Shown: positions 54,829 to 64,000 of the stretch, piece by piece
Position numbering within the stretch: the first letter of the stretch is position 1
How the letters are laid out: each line of letters begins with the position of its first letter
Translations under genes and position numbers: made by a program
From: Anaerolineae bacterium
Lineage (GTDB): Bacteria > Chloroflexota > Anaerolineae > Aggregatilineales > Phototrophicaceae
Direction of reading: 5' to 3'
DNA: 64,000 bases
Assembly: GCA_022843385.1 (NCBI GenBank)
Contig: JALHNT010000003.1
Span: 62,001 to 126,000, forward strand
The notes under the pieces: generated by a model
The model's database searches: none
The model's input: the letters and a program-made list of their open reading frames with translations, nothing else
What the model was told of the DNA's origin: nothing

Positions 54829-56226
54829 TTAAGTGTGCTGACGACGCTGCCACACCTGCCATAGCCAGACCAGAGCATAGGCTGAGAAGAGGAAGAACAA
54901 GGGGTCACTGGGGACGCGGTAGCGTGTCGAGGGATGAAACACGAGGTAGATGAGCGTCATACTGATCTGGACGAACCACAGCCAGGACACCTCACGCCAC
55001 TGCCGCCAGCTCACGATCATCCCAACCAGACCGAGCAGGAACAGACCGCCCCAATACAACCGGTGTACCCAGCGCCCGACCACATCAAATAGTGGCTCGG
55101 AATAAGCCGCCACCGGATCGCCGGGGGGCAGTGAGCCCAGTTGTAAGCCGCCGTCCTCGGTGGTTTCCGCGATCACATTTCCCTGATAATCCAGGCGTGG
55201 CACTTGCCCTTCTACCGGGTTCTTGCGCGGGGCGATGTCGATGCTCCAATGCACCAGAAACTTCACCCAGAGTAAATCGGGTATCTGTTCGGGATAAGTG
55301 CGCAGGTATTCCAGCCCGGCCTGAAAACGCTCGCGGCTGGCCTGTGGACTGCGCGGATCAGCCGTCTGAATCGCTGGCGCTGGCACCCACTGGACATCGT
55401 AGCCGGCGCGGAAGTACGGGATGGTGTACTCACTGTTGCCCTGCCAGAAGTTATCGCCGAAGTTGAGCGCCCCCGGCACAAACTCGTGATAGACGGTGTA
55501 ATTGCGGACGATCCAGGGGATCAGCACCACGACAGAAACCAGTGCGACCGGCAGCAGGCGCAGGATGGTCTGGCGCAGGTTGAGCCGGAAGAGGAACCAA
55601 AGTGCGCCCAGAATCGCCAACGGCGGCAGGATCGCCCGCGTCAGGGTTGCCAGCCCTAGCACCAGACCCGCGCTAATCGCCAGCAGCCAGCCCAGCCGAT
55701 CCAATGTCGGGCGTTGGCGCAGCAACACCAACAGCAGCACAAAGGCGTGCAGCAGCAGCATGAAGAACGGTGTGTCGATCAGCGTCAGGTTCTGGAAGAT
55801 CAGGTAAGGGTAGAGGGCGTAGAACAATCCAGCCAGCAGCCCGACATAGTCGCCATGCTTCAGCAGCCGCTTGCCGGTCAGATAAACCAGAATGATAGAG
55901 GCGCAGTCCAACGCGATATGGAACAGCGCCATCTGCCACGCCCCGCGCCCAAACAAGCCATAGACGGCGGCCAAGGCATAACTGTACAGCGGCGGGATGG
56001 CGGCATCCGGTACGCCGGGTTCGCGCCCATAGACGCCGGTCGCCAGCAGGTTGCGGGCATAGGTGTCATAGGCTTCCGAGCCGTGTATGCCTTCGTTCTG
56101 GTCGAAGCGGAAGATGCCCGGGACGGCGATAAAGATGACCAGCCGCGCCACGACCGCGATCACCAGAATGATGAAGAGCCATTGTCGAGGTGGCAGCGCG
56201 ACCAGACGGGATTTCAGTACAGACAT
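54829..56226 (-). CDS. GT-C family glycosyltransferase (PMT/ArnT-like)
   Basis: This 465-residue protein has ten or more membrane helices. The first loop carries FRFDQNEGIHGSEAYDTYAR, with acidic residues where GT-C enzymes place their catalytic site. It would transfer a sugar from a polyprenyl-linked donor outside the membrane. It follows the epimerase gene by 9 bp, so the two form an operon. Confidence 0.85.
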   Translation of the reverse strand: MSVLKSRLVALPPRQWLFIILVIAVVARLVIFIAVPGIFRFDQNEGIHGSEAYDTYARNLLATGVYGREPGVPDAAIPPLYSYALAAVYGLFGRGAWQMALFHIALDCASIILVYLTGKRLLKHGDYVGLLAGLFYALYPYLIFQNLTLIDTPFFMLLLHAFVLLLVLLRQRPTLDRLGWLLAISAGLVLGLATLTRAILPPLAILGALWFLFRLNLRQTILRLLPVALVSVVVLIPWIVRNYTVYHEFVPGALNFGDNFWQGNSEYTIPYFRAGYDVQWVPAPAIQTADPRSPQASRERFQAGLEYLRTYPEQIPDLLWVKFLVHWSIDIAPRKNPVEGQVPRLDYQGNVIAETTEDGGLQLGSLPPGDPVAAYSEPLFDVVGRWVHRLYWGGLFLLGLVGMIVSWRQWREVSWLWFVQISMTLIYLVFHPSTRYRVPSDPLFFLFSAYALVWLWQVWQRRQHT

Positions 56227-56235
56227 CAGCCAGAC

Positions 56236-57282
<1,047 letters not shown>

Positions 57283-57365
57283 GCAGCTTTACTCCGTTGT
57301 TGGGTCAACATGACCTCATTGTAAGCGGGGCTGGGTGGAGTGTAAATTGAGAAAAATGCCACAAG

Positions 57366-58427
57366 CTAGCGCACCCAATCCGGCTCGCCAGTAGACTCCA
57401 TGCCGAGCAGTTCGCTCATCAGGATGCCGCCCTCGTTGCTGCGCGGCAGGCGGTTCAGATAACGCTCGGTGACAGCGACGTTGGAATGACGCAGCAGCCG
57501 GCTGATCGTGTCGATGGGCGTCCCGGCCTCATGCAGCGCACCGGCCACCGAACGCCGCAGATCATGCGGGGCGACATCGCCGAGTTGGACATGTTGGGCG
57601 GCTTCGGTCACAATATACCAGATGCCGTCGGCGCTCAACGGCCCTTTGCTCACCCGTCCCCCTTTCCAGATGCGACGAATCAGCGCGGATTCGGCGGGCG
57701 GGGCGGTGGCTTCCGGCGCGACCACTTTGCGCCACTGGTTGAGCAGGGTGTAGACCGGGCGTGGCACATCGATCATGGCGACCTTGCGACCCTTGCCATG
57801 CACCCGCAGCACGACGCGGTTGTTTTGCAGCGACAGGTCACCCCAGCGCGCTGAGGACAGTTCCTCGCGACGCAGCGCCATCGTACACAGGATGGCGGTG
57901 ATGAGGTGATTGCGTAGCTCCTGGTTTTCCGATGTGGCGATCTGGCGCGAACCAGCGACCAGCAGCTTGATCTGATCGGTCGAGAGCCAGCGTCCGGGGC
58001 GTTGACCGTCTTCGGCGCGCGGCGGACGGACGTTCTTCAGGCTGGCGCTGGTGTAGTCGTCCAGCAGACCGGCTTCTGACAGGAGTGATGCCAGGGTGAT
58101 GATGGAGGCTTTGGCCTGAGTGATGCCCTGCTTGCCATTGTTTTCCTGTACCAGCCGCCCCAGCCAGGCGCGCAGTTGGGCGGCGCTGATGGCTTTTTGC
58201 AGGACAGGGACCGAGAGCATACTCATCCGGTTGACGCGGGCGCGCCCGATCAGCGGCTTTAGTCCAGCTACATCGACCAGATAACGGTCAATCCAGCGGT
58301 AGTAGGCGCGATGCGAATGGCGGCTGCTGGCACGACCTGGCAGCGCCGCTGTCAGATCAAACGTCAGCTCCGGTTCGGCGACGGCGAGGGATGAATCGGG
58401 GGTAGGGAGTTGAATCGTCTTGCGCAT
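57366..58427 (-). CDS. Tyrosine recombinase/integrase
   Basis: This 353-residue protein has an N-terminal SAM-like domain and a C-terminal catalytic domain. The first Arg is in ALRREELSSARWGD, the HxxR is in VAPHDLRRSVAGALHEAGTP, a further His is in RHSNVAVTERYL, and the nucleophile Tyr is in that same segment. It is of XerC/D or integrase type. No attachment site, phage or plasmid genes are adjacent, so it is either a chromosomal recombinase or a remnant of an element. The ATG at 58427 gives the family N-terminus. Confidence 0.88.
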   Translation of the reverse strand: MRKTIQLPTPDSSLAVAEPELTFDLTAALPGRASSRHSHRAYYRWIDRYLVDVAGLKPLIGRARVNRMSMLSVPVLQKAISAAQLRAWLGRLVQENNGKQGITQAKASIITLASLLSEAGLLDDYTSASLKNVRPPRAEDGQRPGRWLSTDQIKLLVAGSRQIATSENQELRNHLITAILCTMALRREELSSARWGDLSLQNNRVVLRVHGKGRKVAMIDVPRPVYTLLNQWRKVVAPEATAPPAESALIRRIWKGGRVSKGPLSADGIWYIVTEAAQHVQLGDVAPHDLRRSVAGALHEAGTPIDTISRLLRHSNVAVTERYLNRLPRSNEGGILMSELLGMESTGEPDWVR

Positions 58428-58612
58428 AGGGCTGATTATAGCATGGGGCAGCGGCGAGTCATGCGGCAAGAGTAGGGCAATAGTCAGGTAGCGCGTAACG
58501 ATTTTGGCATACAATCAGAGTAAGCCACAGCACAGGTGTTAGTTCATCGTCTGATTTTATCGGGATGGGTATCATTCGTCTTAACGCCTGTCTGGTTCAA
58601 GTTGTAGAGTAT

Positions 58613-58620
58613 AGGAGGTG
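58613..58620 (+). promoter_or_regulatory. Strong ribosome binding site of PA14 gene
   Basis: AGGAGGTG is a near-perfect Shine-Dalgarno sequence four bases before the ATG at 58625, fixing the start. Confidence 0.8.
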
Positions 58621-58624
58621 AACG

Positions 58625-60082
58625 ATGTGGCGTTGGTTGATGATGGTGATGATTGCTCTGATGGCGCTGGGCGTGACGCTCGTGCCACAGCCGGCAGCCG
58701 CCCAGCAGGGTGTATCGTGGTATGGCGAGTATTTCCCCAATTCGTTCCTGTTCGCGCCGACGGCTTTCACGCGGACGGATGGCGCGATTGCCTTCAACTG
58801 GGGGCAGACCTCGCCGGGCAGCGGGATGCCGACCGATGGCTTCTCGGTGCGCTGGGGTGCTGATCCCTATTTCCAGGCCGGAACGTACCGCTTCTGGGCG
58901 CTGGCCGATGATGCGATTCGCATCAACGTTGGGTATGCCTTTCAGCCGCAGATCAACACGATTGACAGCAATGATCCGCTGCGGGCGGGCAAGCTGGTCT
59001 CGGCAGACATTACGCTGACGGAAGGTGTGCATCATATTCAGGTGGACTATCAGGAATTCAGCGGTGATGCCTATGCCTATGTGACCTGGGCCAACCTGGC
59101 GACCAATCCCAGCGGCCCCAATTTCCCCAATCTGGGGCAGCAGCAGGTGATAACCGGTGTGAACAACGGCACCTGGACGGCACAGTATTATAGCAACGTC
59201 ACCCTGAGCGGGTCGCCGACGCTGATCCAGAGCGAAGCCATCCCGACGCGCAATTGGGGCAGCGGCTCGCCGGTCGCCAGCATTCCGGCGGATAACTGGT
59301 CAGCGCGCTGGACGAGCGTACAGATGGTGGATGCCGGTCAGTATCGTCTATCGGTCCGGGCAGATGACGGCGTGCGAGTGTATGTCGATGGTGTGCTGAA
59401 GATCAACGAATGGCATGGCGCGACCGGGCAGACGTATACCTCAGACTTCACGCTGACCGCCGGACAGCACAACATTATGGTTGAGTACTATGAGGCGGCG
59501 GGGGATGCTTTCCTCGATTACAGCCTGAGCCGGGTGACAGCAACCAGTCCCACACCGATACCGGCCCAACCGGGGCAGGGTGGCGGGGTGAACACCGGTG
59601 TCTCAGCAGCGGTGACGGCGGCCCGGCTGAACTTCCGCAATGCGCCGAATCCTAATGCCACCATTCTGCTCAAGCTCAATCAGAACGAGGTCTATCCGGT
59701 GACGGGCAAGACGGCTGATAGTTCATGGGTACAAATAACGGTCAACGGGGTCAGCGGTTGGGTCTATACGCGCTTCGTAACCCTTACTGGCAACTTCAAC
59801 AGCGTGCCGGTGGTGACGGGTAATGCTCAGGCGACAGCGCAACCAGTTGATACCGGCTATATTGTGACGGCGCTGGATAATGTCAATGTCCGCAGCGCCC
59901 CCAGCCGAAGTGGGGCAATTCTGGCGCGGATGCAGCGCACTGAGACCGCGCGAGTCGTTGGACGCACCGGCAACAACCGCTGGTGGCAGGTCAACTACAA
60001 CGGCACCATTGGCTGGGTCAGTTCGACTTTTGCCCAGATTCAGCCGAATGCCGAACTGGGGCGCATCCCGGTGACGGGCTGA
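58625..60082 (+). CDS. Secreted PA14 and SH3b domain protein
   Basis: This 485-residue protein has a signal peptide ending near PAAAQ, two PA14-like beta domains (about 30-155 and 175-305), each with VRWGADPYF-like and VRADDGVRVYVDG strands, and two C-terminal SH3b domains with LNFRNAPNPNATIL and VNVRSAPSRSGAIL. Such proteins probably bind surface glycans. The very strong ribosome site suggests high expression. A hairpin follows at 60096-60120. Confidence 0.85.
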   Translation: MWRWLMMVMIALMALGVTLVPQPAAAQQGVSWYGEYFPNSFLFAPTAFTRTDGAIAFNWGQTSPGSGMPTDGFSVRWGADPYFQAGTYRFWALADDAIRINVGYAFQPQINTIDSNDPLRAGKLVSADITLTEGVHHIQVDYQEFSGDAYAYVTWANLATNPSGPNFPNLGQQQVITGVNNGTWTAQYYSNVTLSGSPTLIQSEAIPTRNWGSGSPVASIPADNWSARWTSVQMVDAGQYRLSVRADDGVRVYVDGVLKINEWHGATGQTYTSDFTLTAGQHNIMVEYYEAAGDAFLDYSLSRVTATSPTPIPAQPGQGGGVNTGVSAAVTAARLNFRNAPNPNATILLKLNQNEVYPVTGKTADSSWVQITVNGVSGWVYTRFVTLTGNFNSVPVVTGNAQATAQPVDTGYIVTALDNVNVRSAPSRSGAILARMQRTETARVVGRTGNNRWWQVNYNGTIGWVSSTFAQIQPNAELGRIPVTG

Positions 60083-60095
60083 CGACGCAAACCGG

Positions 60096-60120
60096 GTGAG
60101 GCACCACTCGTGTGCCTCAC
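60096..60120. terminator. Hairpin between convergent genes
   Basis: GTGAGGCAC and GTGCCTCAC form a perfect 9-bp stem with a 7-nt loop between the PA14 gene and the amine oxidase gene. Neither side has a strong U-run, so it may act only weakly as a terminator. Confidence 0.5.
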
Positions 60121-60136
60121 TCCTGGTGGGTCGGGA

Positions 60137-61405
60137 TCAACTGCATTCACGGGCCGCCCGCCAACCGCTTTCGAACGCCCCGTGAACCGTCTGAGGATTG
60201 CTGTCATGCGCAGTTGCTTCGCCGGCGAAGAACAAGGTGCGGCCTTCGGGTTGTGCCAGGATGACGCGAGCATTCGCCTGCCCCGGTGGAACATGAGCAT
60301 AGCCTCCCCTGGCATAGGGATCATGCGCCCAGGCGATGCGACGGGAAGTGAGCAGCTCTTGTTGTAGTTGATCGAGTGGAAAGCCGAGCAGACCACTTAA
60401 TTCATAGAGCCCGAGTGCCAGCGCATCGGCTTCACTCATCGAGTCAATGATCCGCCCTCGATCGGCTGTGACGTAGGCGCTCAACAACGCTGTGCTGCCC
60501 CGTCCATAACCCGGCGTCCACCACCGGGCGACGGTTCCCGCGTGACACATGTAGGTCAGTTCTTCATCCCAGAGCGGTTGGTTGAAGTGATAGATGAGTT
60601 TGGTCGCCGCTTCAGTGCGAAATGCGGCGATGGCACGCTGCTTTTCCGCCCTCAAGGGTGGATCGAAGTGGATGGCGTTGGCGGCCAGCAGGCTGACGGG
60701 CAAGGTGAGGATGCAGCGTTTGGCCTGAAATTCCTGTTCGTCAGCCGTCACCACCGTCACTTCCTGATCGGACCAGCGCACGGCCTTTACCGCCGTATTC
60801 AGGTGAATAGGCAGACCGGCACTGTAATGATTGAGCAGCGCAGCGTAACCTTCCTCGATGCGGAACTCCAGTTTGCCGGCATGATCTACCTGCTGCTCAC
60901 GGATAAGGTCGGCGCAGCTCAGTTCATCAATATGGGCGCAGCAGGTTTGTGCCAGAAGCACGTCGGCGATGCGGATGGCCTCGGCTTCCCAGCCACGCTG
61001 CATCAGATAGCTCGCCAGCGACCGGTCGGGTTCCTGGGGGGACAGTGCCAGGGCGGCATAGTCGGCAAATAGACGATCCAGTAGGATTTGAAATTCATGG
61101 GGAAGCTCAGGACGAAGACGAGCAGTTTGACCCGGCAGCGCCCAACGCAGGTGCTCATCCAGTCGTGTAACCGGCAGGGTCGTTAAACCCGCAGCCTGGA
61201 TCAGCGCCATGGTCGCGGCAGTTTCGCCATGAATGAACTCTGCACCCAGTTCAATCGGAAAAGATGTCGCATGAGAGTCAGTCCAGATACGCCCGCCGAT
61301 CCGGTCACGGGCTTCGACGACCAGGATTTGTTGGCCGCTGTCGTGCAACTGGCGTGCTGCCGCCAACCCTGCTGCGCCGGCACCAATGATGAGGGTATCC
61401 AACAT
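60137..61405 (-). CDS. Flavin-containing amine oxidase
   Basis: This 422-residue FAD enzyme has the dinucleotide motif GAGAAGLAAARQL at about 8-20 and the GGRIWTD box near 37-43, and ends with the FAD-contacting FAGEATAHDSNPQTVHGAFESG. It oxidises an amine to an aldehyde with H2O2 release; the substrate may be a polyamine, which would fit the Pot locus, but that is speculation. It follows the sensor kinase by 7 bp and is probably co-transcribed with it. Confidence 0.9.
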   Translation of the reverse strand: MLDTLIIGAGAAGLAAARQLHDSGQQILVVEARDRIGGRIWTDSHATSFPIELGAEFIHGETAATMALIQAAGLTTLPVTRLDEHLRWALPGQTARLRPELPHEFQILLDRLFADYAALALSPQEPDRSLASYLMQRGWEAEAIRIADVLLAQTCCAHIDELSCADLIREQQVDHAGKLEFRIEEGYAALLNHYSAGLPIHLNTAVKAVRWSDQEVTVVTADEQEFQAKRCILTLPVSLLAANAIHFDPPLRAEKQRAIAAFRTEAATKLIYHFNQPLWDEELTYMCHAGTVARWWTPGYGRGSTALLSAYVTADRGRIIDSMSEADALALGLYELSGLLGFPLDQLQQELLTSRRIAWAHDPYARGGYAHVPPGQANARVILAQPEGRTLFFAGEATAHDSNPQTVHGAFESGWRAARECS

Positions 61406-61412
61406 GATCTGG

Positions 61413-63998
61413 CTAGTCCTTCGCAGTGGTTATCAGCGGCAGGTACAGGCGGAAGCAGCTTCCCTGATTGACGGTACTGCTAACGCTGATGCGACCGCCG
61501 TGCCGTTCGATGATTTTTTGTGCAATTGGCAATCCCAGCCCGAAACCCGGTGATGTTCGGCTATTCTCATGACGCCAGAAGCGCTCGAAAATGTGCGCCT
61601 TATCCTTTTCTTCAATCCCCATACCTGTATCGCAAATGGCAATGACTCCCCAATTTTCCTCCTGAAGGGTTTTGACTGTCACGCAGCCACCCGCAGTCGT
61701 GTAGCGTACTGCATTGTCCAGGATTTGCTGCAACGCCTGGAAGAGGTAATCATCGTCACCTTTTCCAATCAGTGGGTCGAGAGTAAGTTCTATATCCAGC
61801 GTCAGACCCTTGCTTTCTGGCGGTGGGCGCAAGGTGATGGCGACCTGACGCACCAGTTCGTTCAGATTGATAATGCGTCTCTCGATGGGAATATCGCCAT
61901 CCAGTTTAGTCATCATCAACAGCATATCCAGCAGCCGCGTCATACGGATGATTTGTTCTTCTGCATGTTGCACATGGCGCTGCTGCTTTTCCGGGTCAAC
62001 TGATTTGGTAGCCAGATACAGTGCGGTACTGATGATAGAAAGTGGTGTGCGGAATTCATGTGAGGCGTCCTGAACAAAGCGCGTAATCAGGTTGACCCGT
62101 TCCCGTTCGACACGCAGATCAATCTCTCGTTGCTCGGCCTGTTTGGTTTCACTCGTGTCACGAACGATGACCAGCACTTCATTTGGACTATATGGCACCA
62201 TGCGCGCTTCAAAATATTGTGGGGTGTTGTTCTGGGTAAGAGTGTATTCGTAACGCAATTCCCGCTGGTTTTGGAGCACCTGCTCGATGTATTCCATAAT
62301 GGGTATGTTCGGATAAGGGAATACATCCGCCGCCTTGCGACCAATGAACTCCTCCGGTTGCAAGAGCAAGCGTTCCGGTTGGGGCGCATGGTAATCCACG
62401 AACGCACCGTCTGCACGCAGGCAGAACATCAAGTCTGGCATGGCGCTGACCAGGGCGCGATGGCGAACCTCGCTGGCGATCAGTTCCTGCTCGATGTATT
62501 TGCGCTCGGTAATGTCTGTAATCATGCCTAAGGCTCCGATGAACCGACCATCCTTGTCCTTAAGAGGATTGGTCGAAATCAGAACCCAGACATCGCTTCC
62601 GTTATCGTGTACGAAACGAAATTCATGCTGTTCGGTCAGTCCTGCCTGCCGCTGTGTCCATTTCTGGGCGGCCTGTTGTCGGCCAGCATCATCGGTAAAG
62701 TCAAACAGGTGTTTGCCAAGCATCTCTGCTGGTGTGTAGCCGAGCATTTCGCTCATGCGCTGATTGACATACGTCGTCCGGGCATCGGCATCCAGCAACC
62801 AGATGCCTTCCTGAGCAGTGTCAATGATGTTGCGATAGCGTGCTTCACTCTCGATAAGTGCACTCACAGCTCGTTTTCGCTCGGTGATGTTGCGAATAAT
62901 GACGATCACTTCGTCCGGCGCACACTGCACCATCCGTGCTTCAAAGTGCTCCTGACTACCCTGTTCGTCCGTCACATATTCGTAGATTGCTTCTTGTCCA
63001 GTGGTCATCACCTGCTCTATGTGCTGCATTTGGATCGCAGCTATCTCAGGTGGCAGAGTCTCGGTGATGGTCTTTCCCATGAACACGGTTGGGGGTAGCA
63101 ACAAATCAGACGAAGCTGAGGCATGATAATCAAGAAAAGTGCCATCTCGACGGAGTCGAAAGATCAGGTCGGGCAACGCGCTCAGGATAGCTTTTTGCCG
63201 GGCTTCACTCTGCCGCAGCGCATCAAAGGCTGCTTCTTCACTGCTGATATCGCGCACAACGCTTTGAATGTGGAGCGGCTTACCCTGTGCATCATCAATC
63301 CGCTCGATATTGATTTCTACCAGAATTGTTGTGCCATCGCGCTTGCGCAACCGGCGGCGATAGATCGGTATATCCTCGCCTCTTTGAACGCGCTCCCAAA
63401 TACCCGCGCTTTCAGTGCTTTGGGCAGAAATTTCGCCATACTTTAGTCGAAGCAGCTCGTCGCGTGTGTAGCCAAGCAACCGGGTTGCTTGATGATTGAC
63501 ATCTAAATGATTGCCCTCGAGGTCGAGGATGAATACCGCGTCATGGGTTTGCTCGAAGAGACCCCGATAGCGCTGCTCGCTGAGATGCACCGTGGCTTCG
63601 GCCTGCTGGCGAGACATGGCGAATTGGCGAAAGAGACGATTGTTGATGAGTGCCAGCAGCATCACCGTGACCAGAAAAAAGTCCCACATCACGACCGAGG
63701 CTGGTTCCATCCCGCCAAGCACCGCAATCACTGAAACGCTTGCAATCAAGGCTGGCATGATTGCTGTTCCAATACGATTGGGTAACAGCATTCCGATGAC
63801 GAAGATGACAACACTGCTTGCTGGAATGGCATCGGGGTTATTGGCGGTCGTGAGCGCTGCCCATATGCTGAGGCTCAACACGGTTGCCAGGATGGCTGCG
63901 GAATGGCGCGTTGCCCATGCTAGCCAAAAGATGACTACGGAGCTTGCCAGTCCCCACATCGTGACCCAAATCAGGCCGTTGTTTTGTCTGATAACCAT
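61413..63998 (-). CDS. Multi-PAS sensor histidine kinase (may be 5' incomplete)
   Basis: This 861-residue protein has about four N-terminal membrane helices (about 10-125), four PAS domains (about 140-260, 270-385, 390-510, 515-630), then HisKA with His near 646 in [10 protein letters not shown] and HATPase with [12 protein letters not shown] and [11 protein letters not shown]. It senses a membrane or cytoplasmic signal and phosphorylates a response regulator not seen here. It reaches the window edge; an in-frame ATG is at 63998 but the true start may lie further right. Confidence 0.9.
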   Translation of the reverse strand: MVIRQNNGLIWVTMWGLASSVVIFWLAWATRHSAAILATVLSLSIWAALTTANNPDAIPASSVVIFVIGMLLPNRIGTAIMPALIASVSVIAVLGGMEPASVVMWDFFLVTVMLLALINNRLFRQFAMSRQQAEATVHLSEQRYRGLFEQTHDAVFILDLEGNHLDVNHQATRLLGYTRDELLRLKYGEISAQSTESAGIWERVQRGEDIPIYRRRLRKRDGTTILVEINIERIDDAQGKPLHIQSVVRDISSEEAAFDALRQSEARQKAILSALPDLIFRLRRDGTFLDYHASASSDLLLPPTVFMGKTITETLPPEIAAIQMQHIEQVMTTGQEAIYEYVTDEQGSQEHFEARMVQCAPDEVIVIIRNITERKRAVSALIESEARYRNIIDTAQEGIWLLDADARTTYVNQRMSEMLGYTPAEMLGKHLFDFTDDAGRQQAAQKWTQRQAGLTEQHEFRFVHDNGSDVWVLISTNPLKDKDGRFIGALGMITDITERKYIEQELIASEVRHRALVSAMPDLMFCLRADGAFVDYHAPQPERLLLQPEEFIGRKAADVFPYPNIPIMEYIEQVLQNQRELRYEYTLTQNNTPQYFEARMVPYSPNEVLVIVRDTSETKQAEQREIDLRVERERVNLITRFVQDASHEFRTPLSIISTALYLATKSVDPEKQQRHVQHAEEQIIRMTRLLDMLLMMTKLDGDIPIERRIINLNELVRQVAITLRPPPESKGLTLDIELTLDPLIGKGDDDYLFQALQQILDNAVRYTTAGGCVTVKTLQEENWGVIAICDTGMGIEEKDKAHIFERFWRHENSRTSPGFGLGLPIAQKIIERHGGRISVSSTVNQGSCFRLYLPLITTAKD

Positions 63999-64000
63999 CA

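Noticed and set aside
57366..58427. Possible prophage or integrative element around the tyrosine recombinase
   Set aside because: No phage, conjugation or attachment-site features are adjacent; neighbours are ordinary surface and glycan genes.

Overview
The window looks like chromosome from a moderately GC-rich bacterium, most likely a member of the Chloroflexota (Anaerolineae-like). This is inferred from gene content: several exported proteins that combine Thr/Pro-rich linkers with SH3b domains, a MoxR-DUF58-transglutaminase operon, a sugar ABC operon with a SIS-domain protein, a UPF0261 (Tm-1-like) protein, and YD-repeat/Rhs remnants. No rRNA, tRNA, CRISPR array or complete insertion sequence was seen.

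Layout. 1-4.4 kb: two paralogous short-chain dehydrogenases around a 4Fe-4S/SCP2 fusion protein and a TetR regulator, with a tandem TetR-like operator at the left edge. 4.6-8 kb: UPF0261 protein, small membrane protein, ferritin and an MFS exporter. 8-13.3 kb: a very large Thr/Pro-rich lipoprotein, an unknown helical protein, a GNAT acetyltransferase and an acyl-CoA dehydrogenase. 13.3-18 kb is accessory: a MITE-like element, a mosaic of short repeats (island A), a YD-repeat relic, a HEAT-like protein (possible immunity protein), an Rhs tip with an HNH-like end and an upstream Rhs fragment closed by an in-frame amber codon. 18-23.6 kb: membrane proteins, moaA, a WD40 protein and a MerR regulator with a typical 19-bp-spacer promoter. 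23.6-27.6 kb: sugar ABC operon (SIS, binding protein, two permeases) behind a LacI-type operator. 27.7-33.6 kb: MoxR, DUF58, transglutaminase and a small P-loop kinase.

33.6-36.2 kb is a second accessory pocket: repeat island B shares modules with island A in a different order, carries its own foldback MITE, and is followed by a TPR protein, a frameshifted duplicate of the kinase gene 5' end and an unrecognised protein. 36.4-37.9 kb: ECF sigma factor, putative membrane anti-sigma factor and a small membrane protein. 37.9-44.7 kb: polyamine-type ABC locus with one potA, potB and potC but three tandem potD-like binding proteins. 45-64 kb: a response-regulator/histidine-kinase hybrid, secreted SH3b proteins, polysaccharide genes (GT4, polyprenyl glycosylphosphotransferase, epimerase, GT-C), GntR, SixA, a tyrosine recombinase, a PA14/SH3b protein, an amine oxidase and a multi-PAS histidine kinase that may run off the right edge.

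Most of the window reads as ordinary chromosome. The unusual parts are the two repeat islands with their Rhs/immunity-like cargo, the potD expansion, and the SDR/Fe-S/SCP2 cluster.
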